From Agelaius tricolor (taxonomy: Eukaryota > Chordata > Aves > Passeriformes > Icteridae), in contig JALJCS010000001.1 in the NCBI GenBank assembly GCA_023055355.1, forward strand, positions 25,543,881 to 25,607,880: a stretch of 64,000 nucleotides of DNA, in the 5' to 3' direction. The notes under the pieces are model-generated. The model had not been told where the DNA came from. It made no database searches and saw only the letters and a program-made list of their open reading frames with translations. The position numbers and the translations under genes were made by a program. This document shows positions 14,901-25,625 of the stretch, one piece after another (position 1 is the first letter of the stretch; every line of letters starts with the position of its first letter).

Positions 14901-15834
14901 AACCTAAAGAAATTAAGGACACTCACAAACACATTCAAGAGAGTAATGAGGAACATGTCTACAATTTTCTGTGTGGACTCCTTTGAGGGTCTGCTTGCCA
15001 GAAAAGTGCAGAGACACTGAACTCATGGTAAGACATGTGGGGCTAACTCAAGGGCTCCAAAACAAAGCCTCATTAAAAAGTTATTCTGCAGTTTCTTCAG
15101 GCAATAACAGTACTTCCCAGCTTTAGAATTTAATTTTTTTAAAGTTTTGAATTAAAATTTTTCATTGTTTTGCATCTTGTGGGTAAGAATTTCTCCAGGG
15201 TCTGTTTCTTTTCCTGTCTTAGGAGGATACAGCCTTAAGAAACACAGCGAGTTCCACAGAGATGTCAAAAGCAGGCTGTAGAAATCAGTCACGCAGTCCT
15301 TGCCTTCAGCACATCAGCTGACTGACTGTACCTGAAGAACTGATCTACCCAGCACAAAGATTTATAGATTCCATGTCAAGATTTAACTGTCGGCACAGCA
15401 AAATATGTTGCATTATTCACTTCATCCTCTGCAAAGACATGTTTCTGCAAAGGCAAAGGGATGCATCGTCCATCTTCAAGACTCTACTGTTTGCAGCAAT
15501 TGCTGCTTGCCTGCAGACTTCTGTAATCACTGAGCAGAGAAAGGAATTCTCCTAATTGCTGAAAGCTTTTGGTTTCCCAAAATAGTTGACCTTCTTCCTT
15601 TTTGAAGAAAAAACTTTCCTCTGCCTTTCTGCCTGCCTCCCCGCCCCCTTCCTGCTGGCAGACATGAGAAGAGAACTGTGTTTGTTTTCACGCTAAATGG
15701 GAGGCCAGAGCAGTGACAAGGCTGATCTCACAGTTTCCAGCTGTAATATTTGATTTCTTTACAACTGCCCATATGCAGAACTCAGAAACTAAACTATTCC
15801 AGTAAGAGCAAAATGCATAAAAGTCTCTCAGCTC
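5945..15834. other. Unique AT-rich noncoding sequence
   Basis: No gene or named repeat is recognised. Very AT-rich stretches lie near 9180-9320 and 13430-13520, with short AAAAT-type runs in the second. At 8289-8305 three G runs (G5, G5, G4) sit close together, one run short of a full quadruplex motif. Frames of up to 134 codons (14047-14451, plus) look accidental. At 12907-12955 the word AGTACT recurs several times in a scrambled local duplication. Confidence 0.7.
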
Positions 15835-15864
15835 AAAAAAAAAAAAAAAAAACCCAAAAAAAAA
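15835..15864. repeat. Poly-A tract A18-CCC-A9
   Basis: Eighteen consecutive A residues (15835-15852), then CCC, then nine A residues. Such a tract can be the tail of a retroposed copy. The sequence upstream does not look like a processed transcript that I recognise, and I see no flanking target-site duplication, so it is called a simple repeat. Confidence 0.85.
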
Positions 15865-16265
15865 CTGAAAGGTTTGAGTGGCGGCAGCATGGCTCTTGAC
15901 ATGAAAGCAAATACTCCAGCTAAGACAAGGATTATTTGGGCCAAAACTGCTGAACTGCAGCTGAGCCTCTACTTCCACAAATAGGGATATGTCAGCTTTT
16001 CAAGTGTTGAAGATCCCAGATTTTACAGTTAAACTGGACAAAATTCAGCATTTTTAGATCACCTGAAACTGCCCTGGTAGAGCTTGGGGAAATAATTTCA
16101 AGTTCCATTTAGAAAGAGGAGGAAAAAAACAACTATTATTATAAACTTTCCTTATCTCCCACTAACAGAGACAACTGTGTATCAGTCATCATGACAATAC
16201 TGGTCTTCTGCTTTTAATTTTGTGTAATTTTAATGTACAGAATTCTTATCTTTAACATTACTGAT

Positions 16266-16293
16266 ATTAAGGATTTACAATTAAGGATTTACA
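16266..16293. repeat. Perfect 14-bp direct duplication
   Basis: Two exact head-to-tail copies of ATTAAGGATTTACA (16266-16279 and 16280-16293). This looks like a simple replication-slippage duplication. No function is suggested. Confidence 0.85.
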
Positions 16294-19200
16294 TTGGTCA
16301 CTTTCAGACATTAAAAGGGATTTTCTACTTAATTTTCATTTTCATTGGACAACAAGAAGAATGATGGAAATACATCTGAACAGAAGTTCAAACTAGATAA
16401 ACAGGGTTTACAAAATAAACAGTTGATTTCTTTTAAGTAATGTTCTTATGAACCCTAAAACAGTTCTGATCTTCTGCTGGAAAAACTCAACATTTCTCCA
16501 AACGTGTAAGAGTTGAAGTCTGAGGAGGAAAGGAATTAAATAAATTAAATGTAATCACTCGAGTGTTTTTGACAGAATTGTGCAGAATGTTTAGATAATG
16601 AGGATCCAAAATTGAAAATCTGATACTGTACTCCTAGCTGGCATTAACTTCATCATCTTTCCAGTTTTTATTAATGCTAAGTTCAAGGCAGAATGGTTAA
16701 TACATTTATTTTTATTTTAATGAAAATGCTTCTTTCATACACAGACCTTCAAATTGAGATTCACCAAGCAACACACTCTTCTGGAAGACTGTGAAATCCT
16801 TTCTTTTGCTCTCAGCCCAGCAGCTGGCAGCCCAGCAATCCTGTGGCCTCAGGAAGTTAAGGCCAAGCCTGCAGACTCACCAGCAGAGGCATGGAAGCCC
16901 TAAGGTTCCCAGGCTCTTAACTCCAGCAGCTCCCAAGCAGACTGGCATGAGGCAGGCTGTGTTGCTGACCTTTAGAAGGGTTTCCTTAAAAAGAGGCCCA
17001 TTTCCTCAGCAAGCCTTTCTCACCTCTATCAGATCAAAGATGACCCTTTGTCCTACATTTTGTTTCATTCTGATCAGCTTTAGAGAAGAAGGTGTTTTGT
17101 TGGGAAAAGCTCTGGACAGCTCTAGATGTCCACATATTCTTACCTTTGAAAGAACTTTTGGTTTTCTTGCAAGATCAGTGACATGGAAAAGACTTCCTGC
17201 ACATACCATTGTAATTAGTGTGGGGAGTCCTACTCTTACTCTGCAAGTTACCAGGCAAAACTGACTTTTGTTCTTATTTTCTAGAGACCACCTGGACAGA
17301 GATGGTGGATGATCTGCAACCTGGAATGAGAAGGCTCAAATAGCATATATTAAGAGCTGGAACACCTATGCAGATCTGGTTTTTTCCAGCCTTCCCAGCC
17401 CAGTACTTTCTCTGGAGCATTTTTTCACCAAGCACTTCAAGTCCATGGGAGCTATTTTCATTCTTCCTTGGTATAGATGCTTGCAAAGGAAATTTTAGGA
17501 AACATTCACATTTCTTTAAAATCACAGAAACCTTATTTCAATTTGAATTTTGGAAAAACTTGGGGAGTACTAATTACTCCAGCTGGTTCATTCCAGGACA
17601 AGCAAAAAGAGAAAAACAAGGCTCTTCAGCTTTTGTTGCAAGAGCAAAGCAGACTCAAAGCAGAAGCATAGAGAAGCAGAGGTATGAGGTAAACTCCTTG
17701 GATGTGCCTTCACCAGACATTACAGCGCACTTCTCACTGTCTCTGTCTCTCAAGCAACCCCATTCTGACATGTATGGAATAAAGCAGAGCAACTTGAGGT
17801 GACCCTGGATTAGGCCAGCTGCAGGCAGCTCCTCCATAACTGCTCACCAGCTGGGAGCTGCCCTTACACAGCCACAGCCACTCTGCCCCCTTCAAGGCAA
17901 ACGCTAGGAGGCCACTGCCAGAAGTGCCCATTCCTCCTCTCCCTGCCAGCAGCAATTGCTTTGGGTCAACACAGCTCTCGATTAACCCTTGAACATCCAG
18001 AGAAGCAACATGGAGACAATCTAGGATGAGCCATGTGCCTCAGATACTGACCAAATACATTATTAATTTTCATTAATGTGTGCTTGCTCTGTAAAAATGT
18101 TTCTCCTGCATAATGTCTGGATCAAGTTACTTCCACACTAAGCTTCTACTTATAGATTTTCTAGTGTGATTCAGTAAATTATATACTCAGTCCCAAAACA
18201 CTGCTATCTTTCTAAGTATGCATTTAGCTATCTTTTTGGATGTTTACAGTTTGTAATCTTCAAATACAATTATTGAACTGCAGAATTCATTATGGTACAG
18301 TTATTTTGCAGCATGTTATTCCATACATGGGATTTCAAGGAGATGATAAAAAGGAAAATAATCAGTTTATTTTGCTCACACTCCATCCATCCCATTTTGC
18401 TCCTATCTAAAAGTACTAAGATTTTCTAGAGTAAGAGGTTTCATAGCTAACCTTTTCCTTATCCTTCTTTGGCCCCAGTCCCCTATGAAAACACAATCTC
18501 CCACACTGACAGAAAGAGCTCTTATGAATACAAATGCCTGTGGACAACTTTTTATTTGGCAGCTGTATAGCATTATGGACTTATTATCCACGAAAGAGTT
18601 TTACTTTCCTCAAACTGGAATTAAAGTGCATTAGAAAACCAAGAAAAATGCTGTTATTGCACATCACACTGGGTCAGGCAGCTTTAGAAAATCCCCAGCA
18701 GTAAAGGAGAAAACCATTTGCTTTTTTCCTGTACCATCAGTATCATCTGACCAACTGCTAATTGTACTGCTGAGGTTTTAAAGACCTCTATTCAGGTAAG
18801 TGCTGGCCAAAAAAAAAACCTCTCATTCATCAAAGCACAAGTACTTTCAAGAGTAGCCTAGTAACACAGAAAAGACTTGAAAATCCTCAAAGTCCAGCCA
18901 CCTATGGAGTGATCATGTGAAAAAATGTCAAAGAATCACTTTTGTAAACGCTTAAGACAACTGCTACTGAGTGGTAAATACAAAATACTGTTTAATTGCA
19001 ATTTTCAAAAATTCTTCCTGCTTTCAGTCATTATATGTCTGTCCCTGTGATAGAAATGGGAATTCTTTCAGTTTTCAAGCCTGTGCTCTCCTTTCATTGC
19101 AATGAGGACCTAATTCAGAGCTTTAAACTGTGTTCTGCAATGCATAATTAATCTGGCTTCATAGAGACCTGGACAAAAGACCCCATTCAATCTTCAGCTC

Positions 19201-19340
19201 CTTCCCCCTGAGATATTGTTATTTCTAAAAACTCCTGCCAGCTGGGCTGGAGGGAAATCTCAGCACTGTGGGAGAATGAACAAACTACAGGCCTCCAAGG
19301 GATTTGAAGTAACTATCTGACTAAATTGGATTAGAAAGTA

Positions 19341-19362
19341 GGGAAGGGGAGGGGAAGGAGGG
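19341..19362 (+). other. G-quadruplex motif
   Basis: Four G tracts (GGG, GGGG, GGGG, GGG) are separated by loops of 2, 1 and 5 nt, which satisfies the usual G3+/N1-7 rule. It lies in otherwise unremarkable unique sequence. Folding is predicted from the motif only. Confidence 0.7.
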
Positions 19363-21140
19363 CTTATTCTGAAGTCTACAAAAGCTCATAAAAAATTCTT
19401 AGAAGATTTTCATATGGTGAAGGGGAGAGAAATATGCAAGTTTTTATAACAAAACTGAGAAAGAATTTTAAAACATGCGTGAGCCAATATACTTGGGGAT
19501 ATTTGAAGGGATTACTGCTGGTATTACTTCAGGAAAACTGTTGTGTCTGCCTTGGAGCTTTGAAATGGCATTTCTATGCAAAATCTGAGCTTCCCTGCAA
19601 TCCAAAATAGTCATACTTTCCTTCCAGGTATTTGATACATATCCTGTTTGAACCTATAATGTAACTAGACATCAGTTGTTTTAAAGTTTCCTCCAAAGCA
19701 CATCGCAATTAAAAGTCTCTGCCTAGAAGGATTTCAAAGGGCTGTGGAAAAAAAATTTCAGTCTTGTTTAGAGAGCCAGCACCCTGCTTTCGTTCCCCCC
19801 AAGCTCATCCTCCAAAGTGTGTCAGAGACCCTGCCCAGATCACCTGGCCATCTCTCACACTTTTCACAGTATTTTTATCAGGCACATGCTCAGGAATATT
19901 GCCCCATTTCCCAGCAGACCTTTTGGAAGACAAAGTGGAAAAAGGTCACAGCCCTGCTGGGAGAGTGGGTGCCTGGAGGAAAAGATGCTTTGAGCTCTCT
20001 GTCTCCTCTGGCTGGCTCTGCTGTCCCCCCTGACAGGGACCAGCTGCTTCCAGGCTCTCTGCTCCTGCTGCACTAATGCTGTGAAGTTATGTGGGCTTAG
20101 CCAGGACAAAACTTGGCTCACTACCTGCAGAAATATTTTCAGAAGTCAGATCTTTTAGCCACCCTAACCAACACTCCCCATATTAAAATAGGCAGCCCTT
20201 AATTACAACAGCAGTGACTTCTCCATGGTCAAAAGGAACAAAAATATTCCCTAAAAGTTGATCTACTTAGAACTCACATGTTGTTATAGAGTAAAAACTG
20301 TGGTACTTTTCAGAGGTCTGGCAGGCACTGAAGAGATTAGCATGGACAATGAAAAATGCACCCTGCTGGATGATGCATCTGTGTAAAGATGGGTGCACAA
20401 AAATTACAACACATCAGAGCAATCCTAATCACTCCTATCCAAAACCAAACATTTGTGTTTTTTCATTATCATCATTTGCTATTTCTAGACTTATTGTCAC
20501 AGAATAATTTTCTATGATCTCCCTTTGCCCTGGGGAGGAAGTGCAGGGAGGAAAGAAGGGAGCAGGATTAAATAAATTTTTTGAAAAGGAGAAAACAAGA
20601 TTCAGCAAAATCTTTCAAAACAGTGGAGACTTTTTTTTAAGGGTGTCACTCTATAAAGAAACACTTGTATGTAACTTAGCAACAGCAACAACAAAAGTAC
20701 TGGTAGCTCATATTCCAGACAAACAGAGAAATGTTTAAAACATTAAGTTGTTATATAAAATCCATACAGTCCCTTTCCAGTTTCTTTAATTCCTGGGGTG
20801 CAGGAAAAGCAAAACAACATCACCACTCTTTCTTTCCCAGCCAACATAATGAGCCACTTTGGATTGTGTGCAACTGTTATCACAAGTGGCTGGATATTGT
20901 CAAATCCATATTGAGGCATTGCATCAAAAATCCTTACTCACAACCTTAATCTAACAACTCTGAATAACACTGTGGCATTTCTTGAAAGGGACAGTGAAAG
21001 GTTTCACATCTCTGAAAGTGAAAGCCTGGTGGAGGTAAAAAAAAAAAAAATTAAAAAAGCGTCATTTAGATAAACACATCCTGAGTAGTGCTAACACCAC
21101 TTAAAGTAAAAGATCTACCCTAAATTACCCCTGACTTTTC

Positions 21141-22281
21141 TCAACTGAAAAAAAATGTCAAGGTCTCAAAATTGGCAGTGAAGACTGCAAGGAACAAAGG
21201 ACAGACAGTCCAAGACAGGGCAGAAAAAATCAGTGTTGAATCCCATCCCCACACTCTGGACTCTGCATTGCACTGCTCTGAGCTTGATATCACACTGAGA
21301 ATCTGCTGGCAGATTCTCCACAGGGGCTTGCCCACCACGGTCAGGACCTTTCCTAGCAATGCACCAGCAGCCTGCCTCACTCCCACACTGACCCATCTTC
21401 TGCAGGCCACCCATGGAGCTGGCACTACATGGGGAGCCTGTAGAAATTCTGAAGTGCACCCAGGACAGGAGCAGAGCCAGAGCAACCATTATGAGTGTGC
21501 AGGCAAGACCCAAATCTGCTGCTTCAATGAAAAAAATAACTTGTTCTCTCTGCAAGGATGACAGAAGTTTGGCAGCAAGACTGGGCAGGTGATGGAGGGG
21601 AAAAGGGAAGTCTGGCAAGGCTGCAGATTTCTGCAAAGGGGCTGAGGCTCACCCCTCCTGCAAGAAAGGGAAGAGGGTGTGTCTGGAAAGGAAAGCAGAA
21701 GAGACTGGGGTTTGCTATTCCTACTCCTGTACTAAAGGTGGAGAGGGCATGGAGCAGAGCTTGTCTGCCTCCTAAGGAAGAAGGCCCTTGCCCCCAGCCA
21801 CACCACTTCACAGAGGAGTGCAGCATGGGTCAAGGCTTTCATTCATGCACCTCCAAGAGCATTTCCTCCTAAGAGAGGAAAACCAAGGCTTGACAAGAAG
21901 CAGGATTTCAGAATCCTGCATCTGACAGAAAGGGTCAAAGAGGAACCTGAAAGTTTTGGACAACACGTCTTCATCCCTATGCATTTGTGCAATGCTAGGA
22001 AGCTAACGAGACATCCTGCTGCTCTCCCTGCTCCCACAGGCGGGTGATGGTCAGCCCAGCCCCTGCCTCACCCTGCGTCTGCCAGCCGAGCCACTCCACA
22101 GCTCTCCCTGGCTTGCTCCATTCACTCACTCACACTCATCTGCGGGTAATAATCCACCCAGCAGCTGAAGCAGATCAGCCAAGGAACACCGCGGCAATCT
22201 GACTCACTCTGAGCCCCGCAAGGGAAGCAGCCGGGCCCAGCCCAGCCCAGCCGGCACTGCGGGGTCCCCACAGCCCCGGCC
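21141..22281. other. GC-rich patch leading into the minisatellite
   Basis: GC content rises from about 21.2 kb. CpG dinucleotides become frequent between about 22040 and 22281, where I count roughly a dozen in about 250 bp, against long CpG-free stretches elsewhere. Overlapping frames on both strands (129 codons plus at 21172-21561; 156 codons minus at 21166-21636) are expected where stops are rare, and they resemble no family I know. It could be a small CpG-island edge or GC-biased sequence next to a recombinogenic repeat. No TATA, initiator or splice pair stands out. Confidence 0.5.
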
Positions 22282-22825
22282 GGCCCTTCCCGAGGGTGGC
22301 ACCCAGCCCCCTCAGACCCCACAGACCCGGCTGCCCCTCAGCCGCCTCTGCCCCCTCAGTCCCTTCCCGAGGGTGGCACCCGGCCCCCTCTGCCCCTTCC
22401 CGAGGGTGGCACCCAGCCACCTCTGCCCCCACAGCCCCGGCTGCCCCTTCCCGAGGGTGGCACCCAGCCACCTCTGCCCCCACAGCCCCTTCCCGAGGGT
22501 GGCACCCAGACACCTCTGCCCCCTCAGCCCCTTCCCGAGGGTGGCACCCAGCCACCTCTGCCCCCTCAGCCCCTTCCCGAGGGTGGCACCCAGCCACCTC
22601 TGCCCCTACAGTCCCTTCCCGAGGGTGGCACCCAGACACCTCTGCCCCCTCAGCCCCTTCCCGAGGGTGGCACCCAGCCACCTCTGCCCCCTCAGCCCCT
22701 TCCCGAGGGTGGCACCCAGCCACCTCTGCCCCCTCAGCCCCTTCCCGAGGGTGGCACCCAGCCACCTCTGCCCCTACAGTCCCTTCCTGAGGGTGGCACC
22801 CAGCCACCTCTGCCCCCTCAGCCCC
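22282..22825. repeat. GC-rich minisatellite, about 12 units of roughly 42 bp
   Basis: The word TTCCCGAGGGTGGCACCC, or a one-base variant in the last unit, recurs 12 times. Spacing is 42 bp from the fourth unit on. The first three units are irregular (about 77, 34 and 50 bp apart). Units differ at two places: CAGCCACC or CAGACACC after the core, and CCCTCAG or CCCTACAG at the end. Because 42 is a multiple of three, frames stay open on both strands (222 codons minus; 164 and 159 codons plus) and encode 14-residue repeats. I read these as by-products of the repeat, not genes. The minus strand carries several G tracts per unit. Confidence 0.95.
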
Positions 22826-25605
22826 GACACGCTGCGCTCCCATCCACCATAAACACCAGGGAAAATTTTAGCTCGGTTTTGTTAACTGTGCATCAGCTGC
22901 CACATTGAAATTCCACCCAGAAAAACACTGTTAAGATGGGATAAGTTAATATCAAAAGAGGAAGCAGCAGTAACTTTGTCTTGCTATGGGGCACTTCAGC
23001 TCCACTCCTCAAAATCTCCTGTCTGCCTCATCTCACAAAAATAGGTCATTAACTTCCTTTCTCTTAGTGCTTACTACATGTTTTAAAAGTGTACTCAAAT
23101 AACTCAGAGATAATTTAGTTCCTTCTTTCCCTCCACCCCTCTTCTTCCAAACCTTGGGCTTTAATTGACAATAATCTCCAGTACAAAATAAGAGCACAAT
23201 TCAAAAGGGCCTGAAAAATTGAGGAATGAAAGGCCAAATTTTCCCAGCACTTACTCTGATATCACCTTGGGTTAAAAAAAAAAAAAAAAAAAAAGAAATT
23301 TGAGAAATTTTACTGTTACATCCTCAAGAGGAGGTAGGAGTCTGTCTTCTATATGAATTCCAGATCTAAATACCAAGAAATTTCCATGGAGGGACTGCCA
23401 CAGCATGATGAACAGAAATATTCCAGAGCACACCTGGTTACAATCCCATGTCCATCCTTAGGAGCACAGTCCTGAGCACGCACTCTGTGTAACCCCTCTT
23501 GTTTTCAGCTGCCTCCTTCACAATTTACAAAGTGCAGTGACTCACCTATACCACCTTGTCCTAATCTCCCTGTTGAAATGTAATCCTTCAAAAGTTTGAG
23601 TCTAGTAAATACAGCTACTTATTGTCATCCAAAGGGTTTAATCCGGGCATCAAAATTTAAAAATTATGCTTAAATGGAATACAAAAATTAAAAAAAAATT
23701 CTCAGCTATAACAATTAGTTGTGCATAGGAAATAACTCAGGTTAGAAATGTCTAAGTTTAAAGTTCAACAGATCCTGCTGAAATATGCAATAGATAGAGC
23801 CATGAATTTTAAGCATAAAAAAAAAAAAAGTTCTTTAGAAAACAAACCAGGAAGACAGTCATGTAAATGTAATGCTGGTTTAATTTTTGGACAAAAGCAT
23901 TCTTAAAATGTGTCCATTTTGCAAGTGTCCAGTATTATAGTAAGAGCAATAATATCCAGAATAAATATTTTGGCTTGTCAGCTGTAATAAGGGGGACATT
24001 GCAGAGACTCAGGAGAGCGGAGATCCAGGCCCAGAGATCCAAGTCCAGTCTCAGACACACCATGCTTAGGTCAGAAGATTTCCATTTGCTTGGCTCTATT
24101 AGCCTAGGTAGAACAATCTGTTGTATTACTGCTTTGTGCCCAGTCTAGGATGTCCCATGCAACTCTTGCTGCACCAAGATTGAAGTGAAATAAAAACTCT
24201 ATTATCAGAGATGTGGATAATAAACCCTTTAAAAACTTTACAGGCAGCATTTTAAATGAAAGAGGGAGAAGAGGTGGGTCCAAAGGCAAACTAATCTGTT
24301 TGATCAAACATTGCAAAATATTATCAACATCCAAATTCCTTTTATCCCAGGACATGTTCTTCAGATTGCATAAAGGCATTACATATCCCTATATTTCAGC
24401 GTGGGTTATTGACGGTTCACAGCCCTAAAATGCAGCATAGACCTCTTCTGCTTATGCTGTAAAAATACTCTGTGGTCTTGCTTAATAACAGTTGTGGAGA
24501 GCACAAAAATAGTCGGGGGAAAGAGCTGGGAGCAGGATGTACTGTCTCCTGGCGTGGTGCTCGGTACACGTTCCACCAAACTGCAGCCCGGGGAGCTAAT
24601 GGGCAATGACACAAACACACACGTGTGCTCTGCCTCCCACCCAGGTGGTATTTTTATTTCTAACCTCCCTTTCCCTGGGTTGCAGGGAAGTTTGACAGAG
24701 CCAGCAAGTGTCACATGGGATGCTTAGGAGCTGGCAGGCTCTGGCCTGAATTTTACCCACTGACCACAAAGTACAAAGCCGTTTAAAGCTTAGGTTGAAG
24801 TTTTTGTTAACGAGATGTCATTATAGATGGGGGACATGAGACTGGGAGCATGAGATGAAGCCAAGCCTTGGTTCCTCTGACGTGATGAATCTAAGTCAGA
24901 CCTGCCAGCAATAACACTCTGCAAGAGGAAGGTTTGAGGGGGCCAGGTGGGCCCAGGCCACAGAGCTCTGTGTCCCAGCAGACACATCCCCTGCCCTGCT
25001 GCCATCCAAGCAGGCTGCAGTCACTACAGCAGTCTTGGTGATCAGTTGGTTCAAAGACCACCCCAGTTAGAGCAGCCTTGCCTGGGCTGCTCAGTACACT
25101 AAAGCTCTGTATGAACCCATGGTTTAATGACTACATCTCTGCAGCCATCAACCTTTCTCCAGGCAATTCATGGTGCCTACAACATCCAAAACATTTAAAG
25201 AAAAGCTGTAATGAAAGTTGTGCCATTGTGTATTAATCCAGATACATATAAACTGATTAAATGGCAATTTTAAAAATGCCTCTTTCTAGTAGATATTTGT
25301 TTCATCCAGATAACGGGTTTTATCTCAAAAATCAGTGTTAAAGGCATACATGTTCCCCATTCCTTCACCAAATTGGAGAAGTACTAGCACCAGAAGACAC
25401 CCCACGAAAGCAGAACCTATTTTCTCCTCTGGAACTCTGAAGCCACAGCATGAGACTCCTCCTGTGTATACCAGGACCAACTTCACAGATGCCATACTCA
25501 TGTAAATCACACTGAAAAAGAACAAAAAAAAACAAACTACTAGTGAAACTCTTACATGTTTAAGGGAAAAAAAATAACCAAAAAACCAAACCAAACCAAA
25601 AAAAA
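22826..25605. other. Unique AT-rich noncoding sequence with poly-A runs
   Basis: No gene is recognised. It contains A21 at 23274-23294 and A13 at 23817-23829. Frames of 102 codons (24406-24714, minus) and 146 codons (25325-25765, minus) look accidental; the latter crosses a low-complexity CCAAA-rich stretch at about 25575-25605. Segment 23860-24000 is AT-rich with several TAAT and TGTCA words, which could be regulatory or could be composition alone. Confidence 0.65.
23274..23294. repeat. Poly-A run, A21
   Basis: Twenty-one uninterrupted A residues, the longest homopolymer I find in the window. The upstream 150 bp is not recognisable as a retroposed gene or SINE. Confidence 0.9.
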
Positions 25606-25625
25606 GGGGGGAAAGGGGAGGGGGG
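25606..25625 (+). other. G-rich cluster (G6, G4, G6)
   Basis: Three long G runs are separated by AAA and A, directly after an A/CCAAA-rich stretch. It falls one separated tract short of a strict quadruplex motif but could fold using split runs. A very similar cluster (G6, G4, G5) occurs at 28259-28276. Confidence 0.55.

Larger units (their letters stand above)
15865..21140. other. Unique noncoding sequence
   Basis: No gene is recognised. Frames of 157 codons (16791-17264) and 144 codons (17368-17802) on the plus strand look accidental. The stretch 16780-17960 is somewhat richer in GC than its surroundings. An A14 run lies at 21037-21050. A perfect 14-bp tandem duplication (16266-16293) and a quadruplex motif (19341-19362) are listed separately. 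Confidence 0.65.

Noticed and set aside
15835..15864. Processed pseudogene or SINE ending in poly-A
   Set aside because: The upstream sequence shows no transcript-like or tRNA-like body and there is no flanking duplication.
21166..21636. Overlapping plus and minus frames of 129 and 156 codons
   Set aside because: They lie in a GC-rich patch where stops are rare, overlap on opposite strands and match no family I recognise.
22175..22852. Long frames on both strands across the minisatellite (222, 164 and 159 codons)
   Set aside because: The unit length is a multiple of three, so any stop-free frame stays open. The products are pure 14-residue repeats with no non-repeat coding context.
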